Source: Butyrivibrio fibrisolvens 16/4
GTDB lineage: Bacteria; Bacillota; Clostridia; Lachnospirales; Lachnospiraceae
Direction: 5' to 3'
Assembly: GCA_000209815.1 (NCBI GenBank)
Contig: FP929036.1
Span: 1,377,824-1,441,823, forward strand
DNA length: 64,000 nt
Shown: positions 41,193 through 49,589 of the stretch, piece by piece
Layout: each line of letters starts with the position of its first letter
Numbering within the stretch: position 1 is the stretch's first letter
Notes under the pieces: model-generated
Told to the model about the DNA's origin: nothing
Seen by the model: the letters and a program-made list of their open reading frames with translations, nothing else
The model's database searches: none
Position numbers and translations under genes: made by a program

Positions 41193-42779
41193 ATGTGTTC
41201 AATTATGGCTTTATCTAAATGCCACGTAGAAATGAAAGATTTCGAAGAGGCATTTTCTAAAACAGTATCTAGAGGACCAGATATGCAAAAGGTGATACGC
41301 ATAAACGATTCGGTCCTGGGTTTTCAAAGATTATCAATTATGGGCCTGACAGATTCAGGAATGCAGCCCTTCGAACTGGATGGAAATTATGTAATCTGCA
41401 ATGGTGAGCTATACGGATTCAAACCTGTTCGAGAAGAGCTAAAGGCTGATGGTTATAAGTTCTTAAGTGACAGCGATTGCGAAATCATTTTACCAATGTA
41501 TCGTAAATACGGATGTGAGATGTTTGAAAAGCTTGATGCTGAGTTTGCAATGGTTATCTACGACAAGGAACTTGATGATTTGGTGGCAGCCAGAGATCCA
41601 ATAGGAATCAGACCTTTGTTTTATGGATACGATAAATCAGGCTCCATAATGTTTGCATCGGAGGCAAAGAATTTGGTTGGGCTTACAGATGAGGTTAAGC
41701 CATTTCCACCAGGACATTATTACAAGGCAGGGAAGTTCGTTTGCTACAGAGATTTGGCAGCTAGAAGGCCTTATAGCAAGGACGGCGTAGAAGAGGCGTC
41801 AGCAAAGATTAAAGAGCTTCTTGTGGCAGGAATAGAAAAGAGACTTGATGCAGATGCACCTGTAGGTTTTCTTCTTTCTGGAGGACTTGATTCATCACTT
41901 GTTTGTGCAGTAGCGCAGAAGATGCAGGATAAGCCAATAAAGACCTTTGCAATCGGAATGAATGAGGATGCCATAGATCTTAAATATGCCAAAGAGGTTG
42001 CGGATTACATTGGTAGCGAGCATCACGAAATTATCATCAACAAGGACATTGTACTTAAATCATTGGAGGAGGTTGTAGCGGCTCTTGGAACCTACGACAT
42101 CACAACAATCAGAGCAAGTATGGGAATGTATCTGATTTGTAAGGGAATCAAAAAGCAATTTCCAGAGATTAGGGTTCTTCTTACTGGTGAGATTTCAGAT
42201 GAAATTTTCGGATATAAATATACAGACTTTGCTCCAAACGCTGAGGAGTTTCAGCTGGAGGCAGAGAAGAGACTGAGAGAACTTTATATGTACGACGTAT
42301 TAAGAGCAGATAGATGCATCTCAGTACATTCAATGGAAGCAAGAGTTCCATTTGGTGATTTAGCCTTTGTGGATTATGTAATGAGCATTAATCCTGAAAT
42401 AAAGATGAATAAGTACAACAAGGGAAAATATCTTCTGAGGCATGCATTTGAGGGAGACGATTACCTGCCTTACGACATTCTCTTTAGAGAGAAAGCAGCA
42501 TTTTCCGATGCAGTTGGACATTCAATGGTTTATTACTTAAAGGAGTATGCAAACAGTATTTATTCAGATGAAGACCTGGAGAATGCTTTCCGTAAATACG
42601 AATTCAGAGCACCATTCACAAAGGAATCTCTCCTGTATAGAGATTTATTTGAAAAATATTATCCAGGACAGGCAAGGATGATTGTAGACTTCTGGATGCC
42701 AAATAAAAACTGGGAGGGCTGTAACGTCAACGACCCATCGGCTCGCGTATTAAGTAACTACGGAGCTAGTGGAATTTAA
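41193..42779 (+). CDS. asnB: Asparagine synthase B (glutamine-hydrolysing)
   Basis: 528 residues from ATG 41193 (GGGAAGGTG upstream), which puts the nucleophile Cys at position 2 as the class II amidotransferase needs (MCSIMALSK). The synthetase domain has the ATP pyrophosphatase loop FLLSGGLDSSLVCAVA and LTGEISDEIFGYKYTD. Makes asparagine from aspartate, ATP and glutamine. Transcribed with glnN 15 nt downstream under an ANTAR-type leader, tying it to nitrogen status. Confidence 0.94.
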   Translation: MCSIMALSKCHVEMKDFEEAFSKTVSRGPDMQKVIRINDSVLGFQRLSIMGLTDSGMQPFELDGNYVICNGELYGFKPVREELKADGYKFLSDSDCEIILPMYRKYGCEMFEKLDAEFAMVIYDKELDDLVAARDPIGIRPLFYGYDKSGSIMFASEAKNLVGLTDEVKPFPPGHYYKAGKFVCYRDLAARRPYSKDGVEEASAKIKELLVAGIEKRLDADAPVGFLLSGGLDSSLVCAVAQKMQDKPIKTFAIGMNEDAIDLKYAKEVADYIGSEHHEIIINKDIVLKSLEEVVAALGTYDITTIRASMGMYLICKGIKKQFPEIRVLLTGEISDEIFGYKYTDFAPNAEEFQLEAEKRLRELYMYDVLRADRCISVHSMEARVPFGDLAFVDYVMSINPEIKMNKYNKGKYLLRHAFEGDDYLPYDILFREKAAFSDAVGHSMVYYLKEYANSIYSDEDLENAFRKYEFRAPFTKESLLYRDLFEKYYPGQARMIVDFWMPNKNWEGCNVNDPSARVLSNYGASGI

Positions 42780-42794
42780 AGGAGGATATATATT

Positions 42795-44887
42795 ATGAGC
42801 AAGGTAACAGAGATATTTGGAAGCAAGGTTTTTAACGACGAGACCATGAAGGAACGTCTTCCAAAGGACGCTTATAAAGCGCTCAGAAATACTGTGGAGG
42901 AGGGACGCCCTCTAGATAGAGAGCTTGCAAATGTAATTGCACATGCTATGAAGGAGTGGGCTATTGAGCTTGGAGCTACACATTTCACACATTGGTTCCA
43001 GCCAATGACAGGTGTTACTGCAGAAAAGCACGACTCATTCATTCAGCCAGAGGAAGGTGGAAAAGTCATTATGACTTTCTCAGGCAAGGAGCTTATTAAG
43101 GGTGAGCCTGATGCATCTTCATTCCCATCAGGTGGACTTAGAGCTACATTTGAGGCAAGAGGCTATACAGCCTGGGATCCAACAAGCTACGTATTCATCA
43201 AGGATGATACACTTTGCATCCCAACAGCCTTCTGTTCATATTCAGGAGAGGCACTTGATAAGAAGACACCACTTCTTCGTTCAATGGAAGCTCTTGATAA
43301 ATCAGCTGTTAAGGTACTTAAGCTATTCGGACATGATGATGTAAAAAGAGTTATTACAACAGTAGGTCCAGAGCAGGAATATTTCCTTATTGATTCTGAG
43401 ATGTACAATAAGCGTCCAGATTTAATTTACACAGGCCGTACACTTTTCGGGGCAAAGCCTCCAAAGGGACAGGAGCTTGAGGATCATTATTTTGGAACAA
43501 TCAAGCCTAGAGTATCGGCTTTCATGAAAGAGTTAGACGAGGAGTTGTGGAAGCTGGGAGTTCTCGCAAAGACAAAGCACAACGAGGTTGCTCCTGCACA
43601 GCACGAACTTGCACCAGTTTTCTCAACCACTAATATAGCAACCGATCATAACCAACTCACCATGGAGATGATGAAGGTAGTGGCAGGCAGACACGGCATG
43701 ACATGCCTGCTCCATGAGAAGCCTTTCGCTGGTGTAAATGGTTCGGGTAAGCACAACAACTGGTCTATATCAACTGATACCGGAGTAAACCTGTTAGAAC
43801 CAGGCGCTACTCCTTCCCAGAATGCTCAGTTCTTATTATTCCTCACAGCTGTTATCAAGGCTGTTGATGAATATCAGGAGTTACTCCGAGTATCTGTTGC
43901 ATCTGCTGGAAACGACCATAGACTTGGAGCAAATGAGGCACCACCAGCAATCATTTCTATGTTCCTTGGTGATGAGCTGGAGGCTATCGTAGAATCAATT
44001 ATTGATGGCACCGATTATGCAGATATTAAAAAAAGAAGATGTCAGTTGGTGCTGCTGTAATTCCTAGCATTTCACAGGATACTACAGACAGAAACCGTAC
44101 ATCTCCATTTGCTTTCACTGGTAACAAATTTGAGTTTAGATCACTTGGTTCATCAGCATCTATTTCAGGACCAAATGTAATCTTAAATACAATCGTAGCA
44201 GAGGAGCTTGATAAGTTCGCAGAGGAATTAACATCTACAAAGGACTTTGACAAAACTCTTGCAGAACTTTTAAAGAGAGAGCTTACAGCCCACAAGAGAA
44301 TCATCTTTAATGGAAATGGATACTCAGAAGAGTGGGTAAAGGAAGCTGAAAAGAGAGGTCTTAAGAATCTTAAATCTACAGTAGATGCTCTTCCAGCATT
44401 TATTGATAAGAAGGCTATTGATGTATTTACAAAGCATAACGTATTTACGGAGCAGGAGCTTTTCAGCCGTTATGATATTCAGCTTGAAAATTACTATAAG
44501 GTAATTGATATCGAGGCGCTTACTTTTGATTCAATGGTTAAGAAGGATATCATGGCAGCAGCTACTGACTATCAGTACACACTTGCTGAAACACTTAATG
44601 CAAAGGCTGCTACAGGTCTTTCAGTTGACTCTAGTGTAGAGAAAAAGCATCTTGAAAGAGCATCAAAGCTTACCTATGAGATGGATGAAAGACTTGAAAA
44701 GCTTGAGGCAGATATTGAAAAGGCCAAAGAGCTTTCAGATACCTATGAGCTTGCTAAGTTCCATCATGATGTAATCTTTGCAGATATGAATGAACTTAGA
44801 GAGGTGGTAGATGAGCTGGAGACAGTGGTTCCAAGCGACATTTGGCCATATCCAACTTATGGAGAGATTTTATATTCAGTTAAATAG
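42795..44887 (+). CDS. glnN: Glutamine synthetase type III (one frame break)
   Basis: About 697 residues, typical of GSIII, which is longer than GSI. Motifs: [21 protein letters not shown] near residue 65, [26 protein letters not shown] (metal Glu pair), [45 protein letters not shown] and [22 protein letters not shown]-terminal third is helical. Frame break at the A7 run 44028-44034; one extra A joins DYADIKK and [11 protein letters not shown]. Assimilates ammonium; probably the working glutamine synthetase of this locus, given the altered residues in the GS-like protein at 46880. Confidence 0.95.
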
Positions 44888-44889
44888 TT

Positions 44890-44937
44890 ACGCAATGGGG
44901 CGTGACTCACGAGGTGAGTCGCGCCCCATTTATTTTA
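44890..44937 (+). promoter_or_regulatory. ANTAR-type antiterminator/terminator leader of the Amt-PII gene
   Basis: Hairpin ACGC-[AATGGG]-GCGT (44890-44903), again A1 and G4 in a six-base loop but with a different loop and stem sequence from the asnB and gltB copies. The terminator arm AATGGGGCGTGACTCAC (44894-44910) starts in the loop and pairs with GTGAGTCGCGCCCCATT (44914-44930), followed by TATTTTAT. The T tract is weak. It could alternatively be simply the glnN terminator. Confidence 0.55.
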
Positions 44938-44957
44938 TATATTAGGAGGAATGTATT

Positions 44958-46703
44958 ATGGAAGAATACACAAGCATTTTATTTGGAGTGTGGTTCCTTA
45001 TAGGTGCCGCATTGGTATTTTGGATGCAGGCAGGATTTGCAATGGTAGAGGCAGGCTTTACCAGAGCAAAAAATACAGGAAACATCATTATGAAGAATCT
45101 GATGGATTTCTGTATTGGAACAGTTATGTTTGTATTACTCGGTTTTGGTCTTATGTTTGGTGAAGATACACTGTTTGGTCTTGTGGGAAAACCAACCCTT
45201 GGAATCTTTACAAATTATGCCAGCTTTGATTGGAGTAACTTTGTATTTAACTTAGTTTTCTGTGCCACAACAGCTACAATCGTTTCAGGTGCTATGGCAG
45301 AGCGTACAAAGTTTATCAGCTACTGTATTTACTCAGCAGTCATTTCACTTGTAATTTATCCAATAGAGGCTCACTGGATTTGGGGTGGCGGCTGGTTAGC
45401 ACAGCTTGGTTTCCACGATTTCGCAGGTTCAGCAGCAATCCACATGGTAGGTGGTATCTGTGCACTTATTGGTGCTAAAATCTTAGGACCTCGAATTGGT
45501 AAATTTAGTCATGATAAGAATGGTAAGATTGCAAAGGTTAATGCATTCCCAGGTCACAATATTGCTCTTGGTGCACTTGGTGTATTTATTCTTTGGCTTG
45601 GCTGGTATGGCTTCAATGGTGCCGCAGCTACATCACTTGAGCAGTTAGCATCTATCTTTGTTACAACAACAATTGCTCCTGCAGTTGCCACATGTACTAC
45701 AATGGCATTTACCTGGATTAAATTTGGCAAGCCAGATGTTTCTATGTCGCTTAACGCCAGCCTTGCAGGCCTTGTAGCAATCACAGCCCCATGCGACGTT
45801 ACAGATGCACTTGGTGCAATCATCATTGGTATTGTTTCTGGTTTCCTTGTGGTATTTGGTGTATGGTTTTTAGATTACAAGCTTCATATTGATGATCCAG
45901 TTGGCGCAGTTGCAGTACATATGATGAATGGTATTTGGGGAACAATAGCAGTAGGTCTTTTTGCTACACCTTCTGCTCCAGCCAGCGAGCTTACAGGTCT
46001 TTTCTATGGAGGTGGATTCAAGCTTCTTGGAATTCAGCTTCTTGGAATCATTACAGTAGGAGCATGGGCTGCAGTAACAATCACTATCGCATTTACGGTA
46101 ATCAAAGCAACAATCGGTCTTCGCGCATCTGCCGAGGAAGAAATTGTGGGTCTTGATAGAACAGAACATGGTCTTCCATCAGCATATTCAGGATTTAACA
46201 TGCTTGATGATGATTTTGATTCTGATGATTACGACGAGGAGACAGCTAGTCTTATTACAGAAACTCTTGAGGCTGCTGGTCTTGCAACACCTGATGAGGC
46301 TATTGAGGTAGAGTATGCGCCATCTCAGATTACAGCTGCAGGCAAGCCTCGTATGACAAAGGTAGAAATCCTTTGCAAGGAGCGTAATCTTGAAAAGCTT
46401 AAGAATGCACTGCTAAAGCTTGGCATCACAGGTATGACAGTATCTCACGTAATGGGGTGTGGTGTACAGAAGGGTGCTCCAGAGTATTACAGAGGTGTCG
46501 CTTTAGAGCCTGCACTTCTTCCTAAGATTCGTGTGGATGTAGTTGTATGCAAGGTTCCGGTACAGCAGGTTATCGACACAGCAAAGAAGGTTCTCTACAC
46601 AGGCCACATCGGCGATGGAAAGATATTTGTTTATGATGTAGAGCAGGTTGTAAAGATTCGTACAGGAGAGGAAGACTTTGCAGCTTTACAGGATGTGGAA
46701 TAA
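44958..46703 (+). CDS. Ammonium transporter fused to a PII signalling domain
   Basis: 581 residues. Amt channel of ~11 spans (residues ~1-400): FVLFGVWFLIGAALVFWMQAGFAMVEAG-type start, GAMAERTKF, HMVGGICALIGA, PGHNIALGALGVFILWLGWYGFNG and DDPVGAVAVHMMNGIWGT with the twin-His pore. An acidic linker (~420-460) leads to a complete PII domain (~470-581): MTKVEILCKERNLEKLKNAL, T-loop with the conserved Tyr in APEYYRG, B-loop TGHIGDGKIFVYDV and C-loop KIRTGEED. PII (GlnK) normally plugs Amt in trans when 2-oxoglutarate is low; here the plug would be tethered. AGGAGG upstream. Confidence 0.95.
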   Translation: MEEYTSILFGVWFLIGAALVFWMQAGFAMVEAGFTRAKNTGNIIMKNLMDFCIGTVMFVLLGFGLMFGEDTLFGLVGKPTLGIFTNYASFDWSNFVFNLVFCATTATIVSGAMAERTKFISYCIYSAVISLVIYPIEAHWIWGGGWLAQLGFHDFAGSAAIHMVGGICALIGAKILGPRIGKFSHDKNGKIAKVNAFPGHNIALGALGVFILWLGWYGFNGAAATSLEQLASIFVTTTIAPAVATCTTMAFTWIKFGKPDVSMSLNASLAGLVAITAPCDVTDALGAIIIGIVSGFLVVFGVWFLDYKLHIDDPVGAVAVHMMNGIWGTIAVGLFATPSAPASELTGLFYGGGFKLLGIQLLGIITVGAWAAVTITIAFTVIKATIGLRASAEEEIVGLDRTEHGLPSAYSGFNMLDDDFDSDDYDEETASLITETLEAAGLATPDEAIEVEYAPSQITAAGKPRMTKVEILCKERNLEKLKNALLKLGITGMTVSHVMGCGVQKGAPEYYRGVALEPALLPKIRVDVVVCKVPVQQVIDTAKKVLYTGHIGDGKIFVYDVEQVVKIRTGEEDFAALQDVE

Positions 46704-46761
46704 TCTAAAAAAATAACAATAAAACACTTTACAAACACATACGCCTGTTGTACTCTAAATG

Positions 46762-46816
46762 AGTACAAAGGCGTATTTTTTGAGCTATAAGTGTCTCAAA
46801 AGATGCGCCATTTTTG
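46762..46816 (+). promoter_or_regulatory. ANTAR-type antiterminator/terminator leader of the GS-like gene
   Basis: Hairpin AGTAC-[AAAGGC]-GTATT (46762-46777), same loop as the gltB and asnB leaders. GGCGTATTTTTTGAG (46770-46784) pairs with CTCAAAAGATGCGCC (46795-46809), then ATTTTTG. A further inverted repeat just upstream (ATACGCC...GGCGTAT) may end the Amt-PII transcript. About 60 nt of AT-rich leader follow before AGGAGGG and the start. Confidence 0.65.
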
Positions 46817-46879
46817 TTATTTATAAAAAGTAAAAATGAATGACAAATAATATCATTTCATTATAAATTAGGAGGGATT

Positions 46880-48130
46880 ATGTCACAGTTTACAGTTGAA
46901 GATGTTATCGAATTTGTTGAAGAAAATGACGTAAAGTTTATTCGCTTGGCTTTTTGTGATTTATATGGTATTCAAAAGAATATTTCTATAATGCCAGGGG
47001 AGCTTCGTTCAGCCTTTGAAAAGGGGATTAATTTTGATTCATTTCTTATTAATGGATATGAGAATATAGAGAATCAGGATTTGTTTTTAAAGCCTGATCC
47101 AGACACTCTTCATATTTTGCCTTGGCGTCCACAGTCAGGCAGAGTTGTAAGACTGTACTGCGATATAGTCTTAGCAGATGGAACTCCATTTGCCTTTGAT
47201 TACAGACAGTTTTTAAAGGATACACTAAAAGAGTGTGAAGAGCTTGGCTTCACCACCCGAATGGGACTTAAATCTGAGTTCTATCTTTTCAAAACAGACG
47301 AGGATGATAATCCTACAAACATTCCATTTGATAATGGTGGATATTTTGATGTGGCTCCAAATGATAAGGGGGAAAACATCAGACGTGAAATTTGTCTTAC
47401 CTTAGAGGAGATGGGAATCAATCCACAATCCTCACATCACGAAAGAGGACCAGGACAAAATGAAATAGATTTTATGCCAGCAGATGCTCTTACTACTGCA
47501 GATAATTTCGTAACCTACAAAAACGTAGTAGAAAACATTGCTGCAAGAAACGGCGTGTTTGCATCATTTGATCCTATGCCAATAGAGGATAAGCCAGGAA
47601 ATGGTCTTCATGTGAAGATGGCAAATTACAAAAAGGATGAGAATCTCCAGATTACAGATAAGGCTTTTTCTGAGAGCTTTATAGCAGGAATATTAAATAG
47701 AATGAGGGATATCACACTGTTCCTTAATTGTAGAAAGGATTCCTACAGCAGATTTGGAAATTCTGAGGCACCAAAATATATTACCTGGTCAGCCCAGAAC
47801 AATTCCAGACTTTTAAGAGTTCCAGAGATAAATGGCAAAAAAGAGCACTTTATTCTTCGTTCACCTGATTCATGTGTGAACCCATATCTTGCCAGTGCCA
47901 TTATTATTCAGGCAGGCCTTGCAGGAGTAAGAAATAAGGAACAGCTTCCACCACCACTTGATATTAATTCAAGATTTTTGACAGAGGACAGGTCTGCATA
48001 TCTTGATACACTTCCTCTTTCAATCGAGGAAGCTATAGATTGTGCTTCTAATAGTGATTTTATTCAGAATTCAAATTTTGCTGATATAGCAAGCCATTAT
48101 ATTGAAACAATAAAATCAAAGGTTAAATAA
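46880..48130 (+). CDS. Glutamine-synthetase-like protein lacking n2 metal ligands
   Basis: 416 residues, clearly GSI-fold (GGYFDVAPNDKGENIRREI, SSHHERGPGQNEIDF, TWSAQNNSRLLRVP) but ~25 shorter than Firmicute GSI, missing the C-terminal end. Compared by eye with Bacillus GlnA: GPEPEF reads GLKSEF (metal Glu129 to Lys), VEVRS reads FILRS (metal Glu357 to Ile), and GSGMH-C-N keeps the metal His but the next positions differ. The n1 ligands (Glu131, Glu212, Glu220) and the flap Glu remain. Two of three n2 ligands are gone, so normal catalysis is doubtful. It lies 13 nt upstream of an ANTAR regulator and may be a glutamine or nucleotide sensor for it; that role is inference. Confidence 0.85.
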   Translation: MSQFTVEDVIEFVEENDVKFIRLAFCDLYGIQKNISIMPGELRSAFEKGINFDSFLINGYENIENQDLFLKPDPDTLHILPWRPQSGRVVRLYCDIVLADGTPFAFDYRQFLKDTLKECEELGFTTRMGLKSEFYLFKTDEDDNPTNIPFDNGGYFDVAPNDKGENIRREICLTLEEMGINPQSSHHERGPGQNEIDFMPADALTTADNFVTYKNVVENIAARNGVFASFDPMPIEDKPGNGLHVKMANYKKDENLQITDKAFSESFIAGILNRMRDITLFLNCRKDSYSRFGNSEAPKYITWSAQNNSRLLRVPEINGKKEHFILRSPDSCVNPYLASAIIIQAGLAGVRNKEQLPPPLDINSRFLTEDRSAYLDTLPLSIEEAIDCASNSDFIQNSNFADIASHYIETIKSKVK

Positions 48131-48143
48131 TAAGGAGCAATAA

Positions 48144-48707
48144 ATGGATAGGGCACTGATTGTGTGCGATAACGAAAAGGGTACTTCCTTTTACAAATCC
48201 TTCCTGAAAGAAAATGGCTATATTGACATAGTGGCAGTTACAAGTGGCCCTATGGCAAAGAGAGCTATTTTGGACTATGATTTTGAGATTTGCATTATTA
48301 ATGGTCCTATAGGAGGAACCAGTGGAGAGGAACTCTCTATAGATATCGCTGAGAAAAATATTTGCCAGGTTATACTTTTTGTTAAGGCTGAGCTTTTGGA
48401 AGAAATCTCCGCCCAAGTGGAGGACTATGGAGTCATTACAGTAAGCAAGCCTATCAACAGGCAGCTGTTCTGGCAGGCACTAAAGCTTGCAAAGGTAGCT
48501 CAAAGACGTATTAACATGGCTCATAAGGAAAATGTGAAGCTGGAGAAAAAGCTTGAGGATATGAAGATTATCTCCAGAGCAAAAATCCTTTTGATGGTAG
48601 AACAAAACATCTCTGAGGAGGAGGCCCATAAGCTGATTGAGAAGCAGGCCATGGACCGAAGAATGACGCGAATTGAAGTGGCTCGAGAGATTGTTGGAAA
48701 TAAATAA
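48144..48707 (+). CDS. ANTAR-domain response regulator (NasR/NitR type)
   Basis: 187 residues. N-terminal receiver-like domain (~1-120) whose acidic pocket is poor (LIVCDNEKG, and INGPIGG where the phosphoacceptor D-x-x-x-P would be), so classical phosphorylation is unlikely. A coiled coil (~125-150) leads to a C-terminal ANTAR domain (~140-187): AKILLMVEQNISEEEAHKLI and DRRMTRIEVAREIV. ANTAR proteins bind hexaloop RNA hairpins and prevent termination. AAGGAG upstream. Its likely targets are the four leaders at 34924, 41115, 44890 and 46762. Confidence 0.9.
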   Translation: MDRALIVCDNEKGTSFYKSFLKENGYIDIVAVTSGPMAKRAILDYDFEICIINGPIGGTSGEELSIDIAEKNICQVILFVKAELLEEISAQVEDYGVITVSKPINRQLFWQALKLAKVAQRRINMAHKENVKLEKKLEDMKIISRAKILLMVEQNISEEEAHKLIEKQAMDRRMTRIEVAREIVGNK

Positions 48708-48718
48708 AGATATAATTC

Positions 48719-48749
48719 TTGTGGGCTATTTGAGAAAAAAAGCCCACAG
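48719..48749 (+). terminator. Hairpin after the ANTAR gene
   Basis: TGTGGGCT/AGCCCACA stem around an A-rich loop, 12 nt after the stop; no T tract, but the second hairpin at 48764 has one. Confidence 0.5.
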
Positions 48750-48763
48750 GAACCTATATAAAA

Positions 48764-48811
48764 AATTCCTATTAGAGACTATAGATAAAATCTATTAGGG
48801 AATTTTTTTAT
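48764..48811 (+). terminator. Intrinsic terminator of the nitrogen island
   Basis: AATTCCTATTAGA pairs with TCTATTAGGGAATT, then seven T. Ends the gltB-to-ANTAR island. Confidence 0.8.
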
Positions 48812-48898
48812 TCTTCTTGACTTTAGCACTATAAAGTGTTATCAATTTAAATTAGTACTGTTAATTAAACATAGTTTTACTTTTTGGGAATATAATCT

Positions 48899-49562
48899 AT
48901 GGCAAAGCTTGATATTACAGAGGTTGAATCTGATTCACTATTAAACAATTTAATGCAGCAACAGGAAGAGGGAAAAATCATTGATAGAGATGAATTGGGT
49001 CTTTCTGATAGTAATAATGAAGAAACAGATTTACATGTATATATCGCATTTACGGACCAGGTGACTATAAATCAAGGAATACAGACGATTGAGTCTAAGG
49101 TCTGTAATGGAAATAGTCTTCAGGTTACAAGAGAAGATAAAACAGGAAACGCAGTAGTAGCTATTGTAAGTAGCAAAGAAGCCAAGGCTATAGAGAAGCT
49201 GGATGAGGTAAGTTTTGTAAAGATAGATTCAGGTGTTGATACAACAGCAACAATTGACGGGGAAAATAAATCTCAAAATAACAACGTCCAAAAATTCAGC
49301 AGGAGAATCAGAATAGTTCAAAGGAAGAATCACAGGAACAAATTGATACAGAAATAAAAATACAGCGGATGACACAGCAGAAACTACCCAGGAAACTGTA
49401 GTGGTTTCTGAGAATAATTTTGATACGGAGAATAAAACAGGTTATGGCCCAATACTGGCTACAGTTATTGTGGGAGTAGCTATTTTATTGGGGGATATTA
49501 TTTGTAAAAAGAAACAAGTGATAAAAGGCGTATCTGACTTTTTTGTTGGATACGTTTTTTAA
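48899..49562 (+). CDS. I9-inhibitor-like, C-terminally membrane-anchored protein (frame breaks)
   Basis: About 220 residues if three short A stretches (near 49290, 49312 and 49352) each lack one A. The 45-110 region (LHVYIAFTDQV, TGNAVVAIVSSKEAKAIEKLDEVSFVKID) resembles peptidase inhibitor I9, the subtilisin propeptide fold. A Ser/Glu/Thr-rich stalk follows, then one span (GPILATVIVGVAILLGDII) and a basic tail. No signal peptide is seen before MAKLDITEV, odd for an outward-facing domain. It is 28 nt from a secreted subtilase. It could be an inhibitor or folding helper for that protease, or a decayed gene; the family call is tentative. Confidence 0.5.
49529..49562 (+). terminator. Terminator before the subtilase gene
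   Basis: CGTATC/GATACG stem with T-rich loop followed by six T, overlapping the end of the I9-like frame. It would limit read-through into the subtilase gene. Confidence 0.6.
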
Positions 49563-49589
49563 TAAATTTTTTAAGGGAGGACTCAGAAT

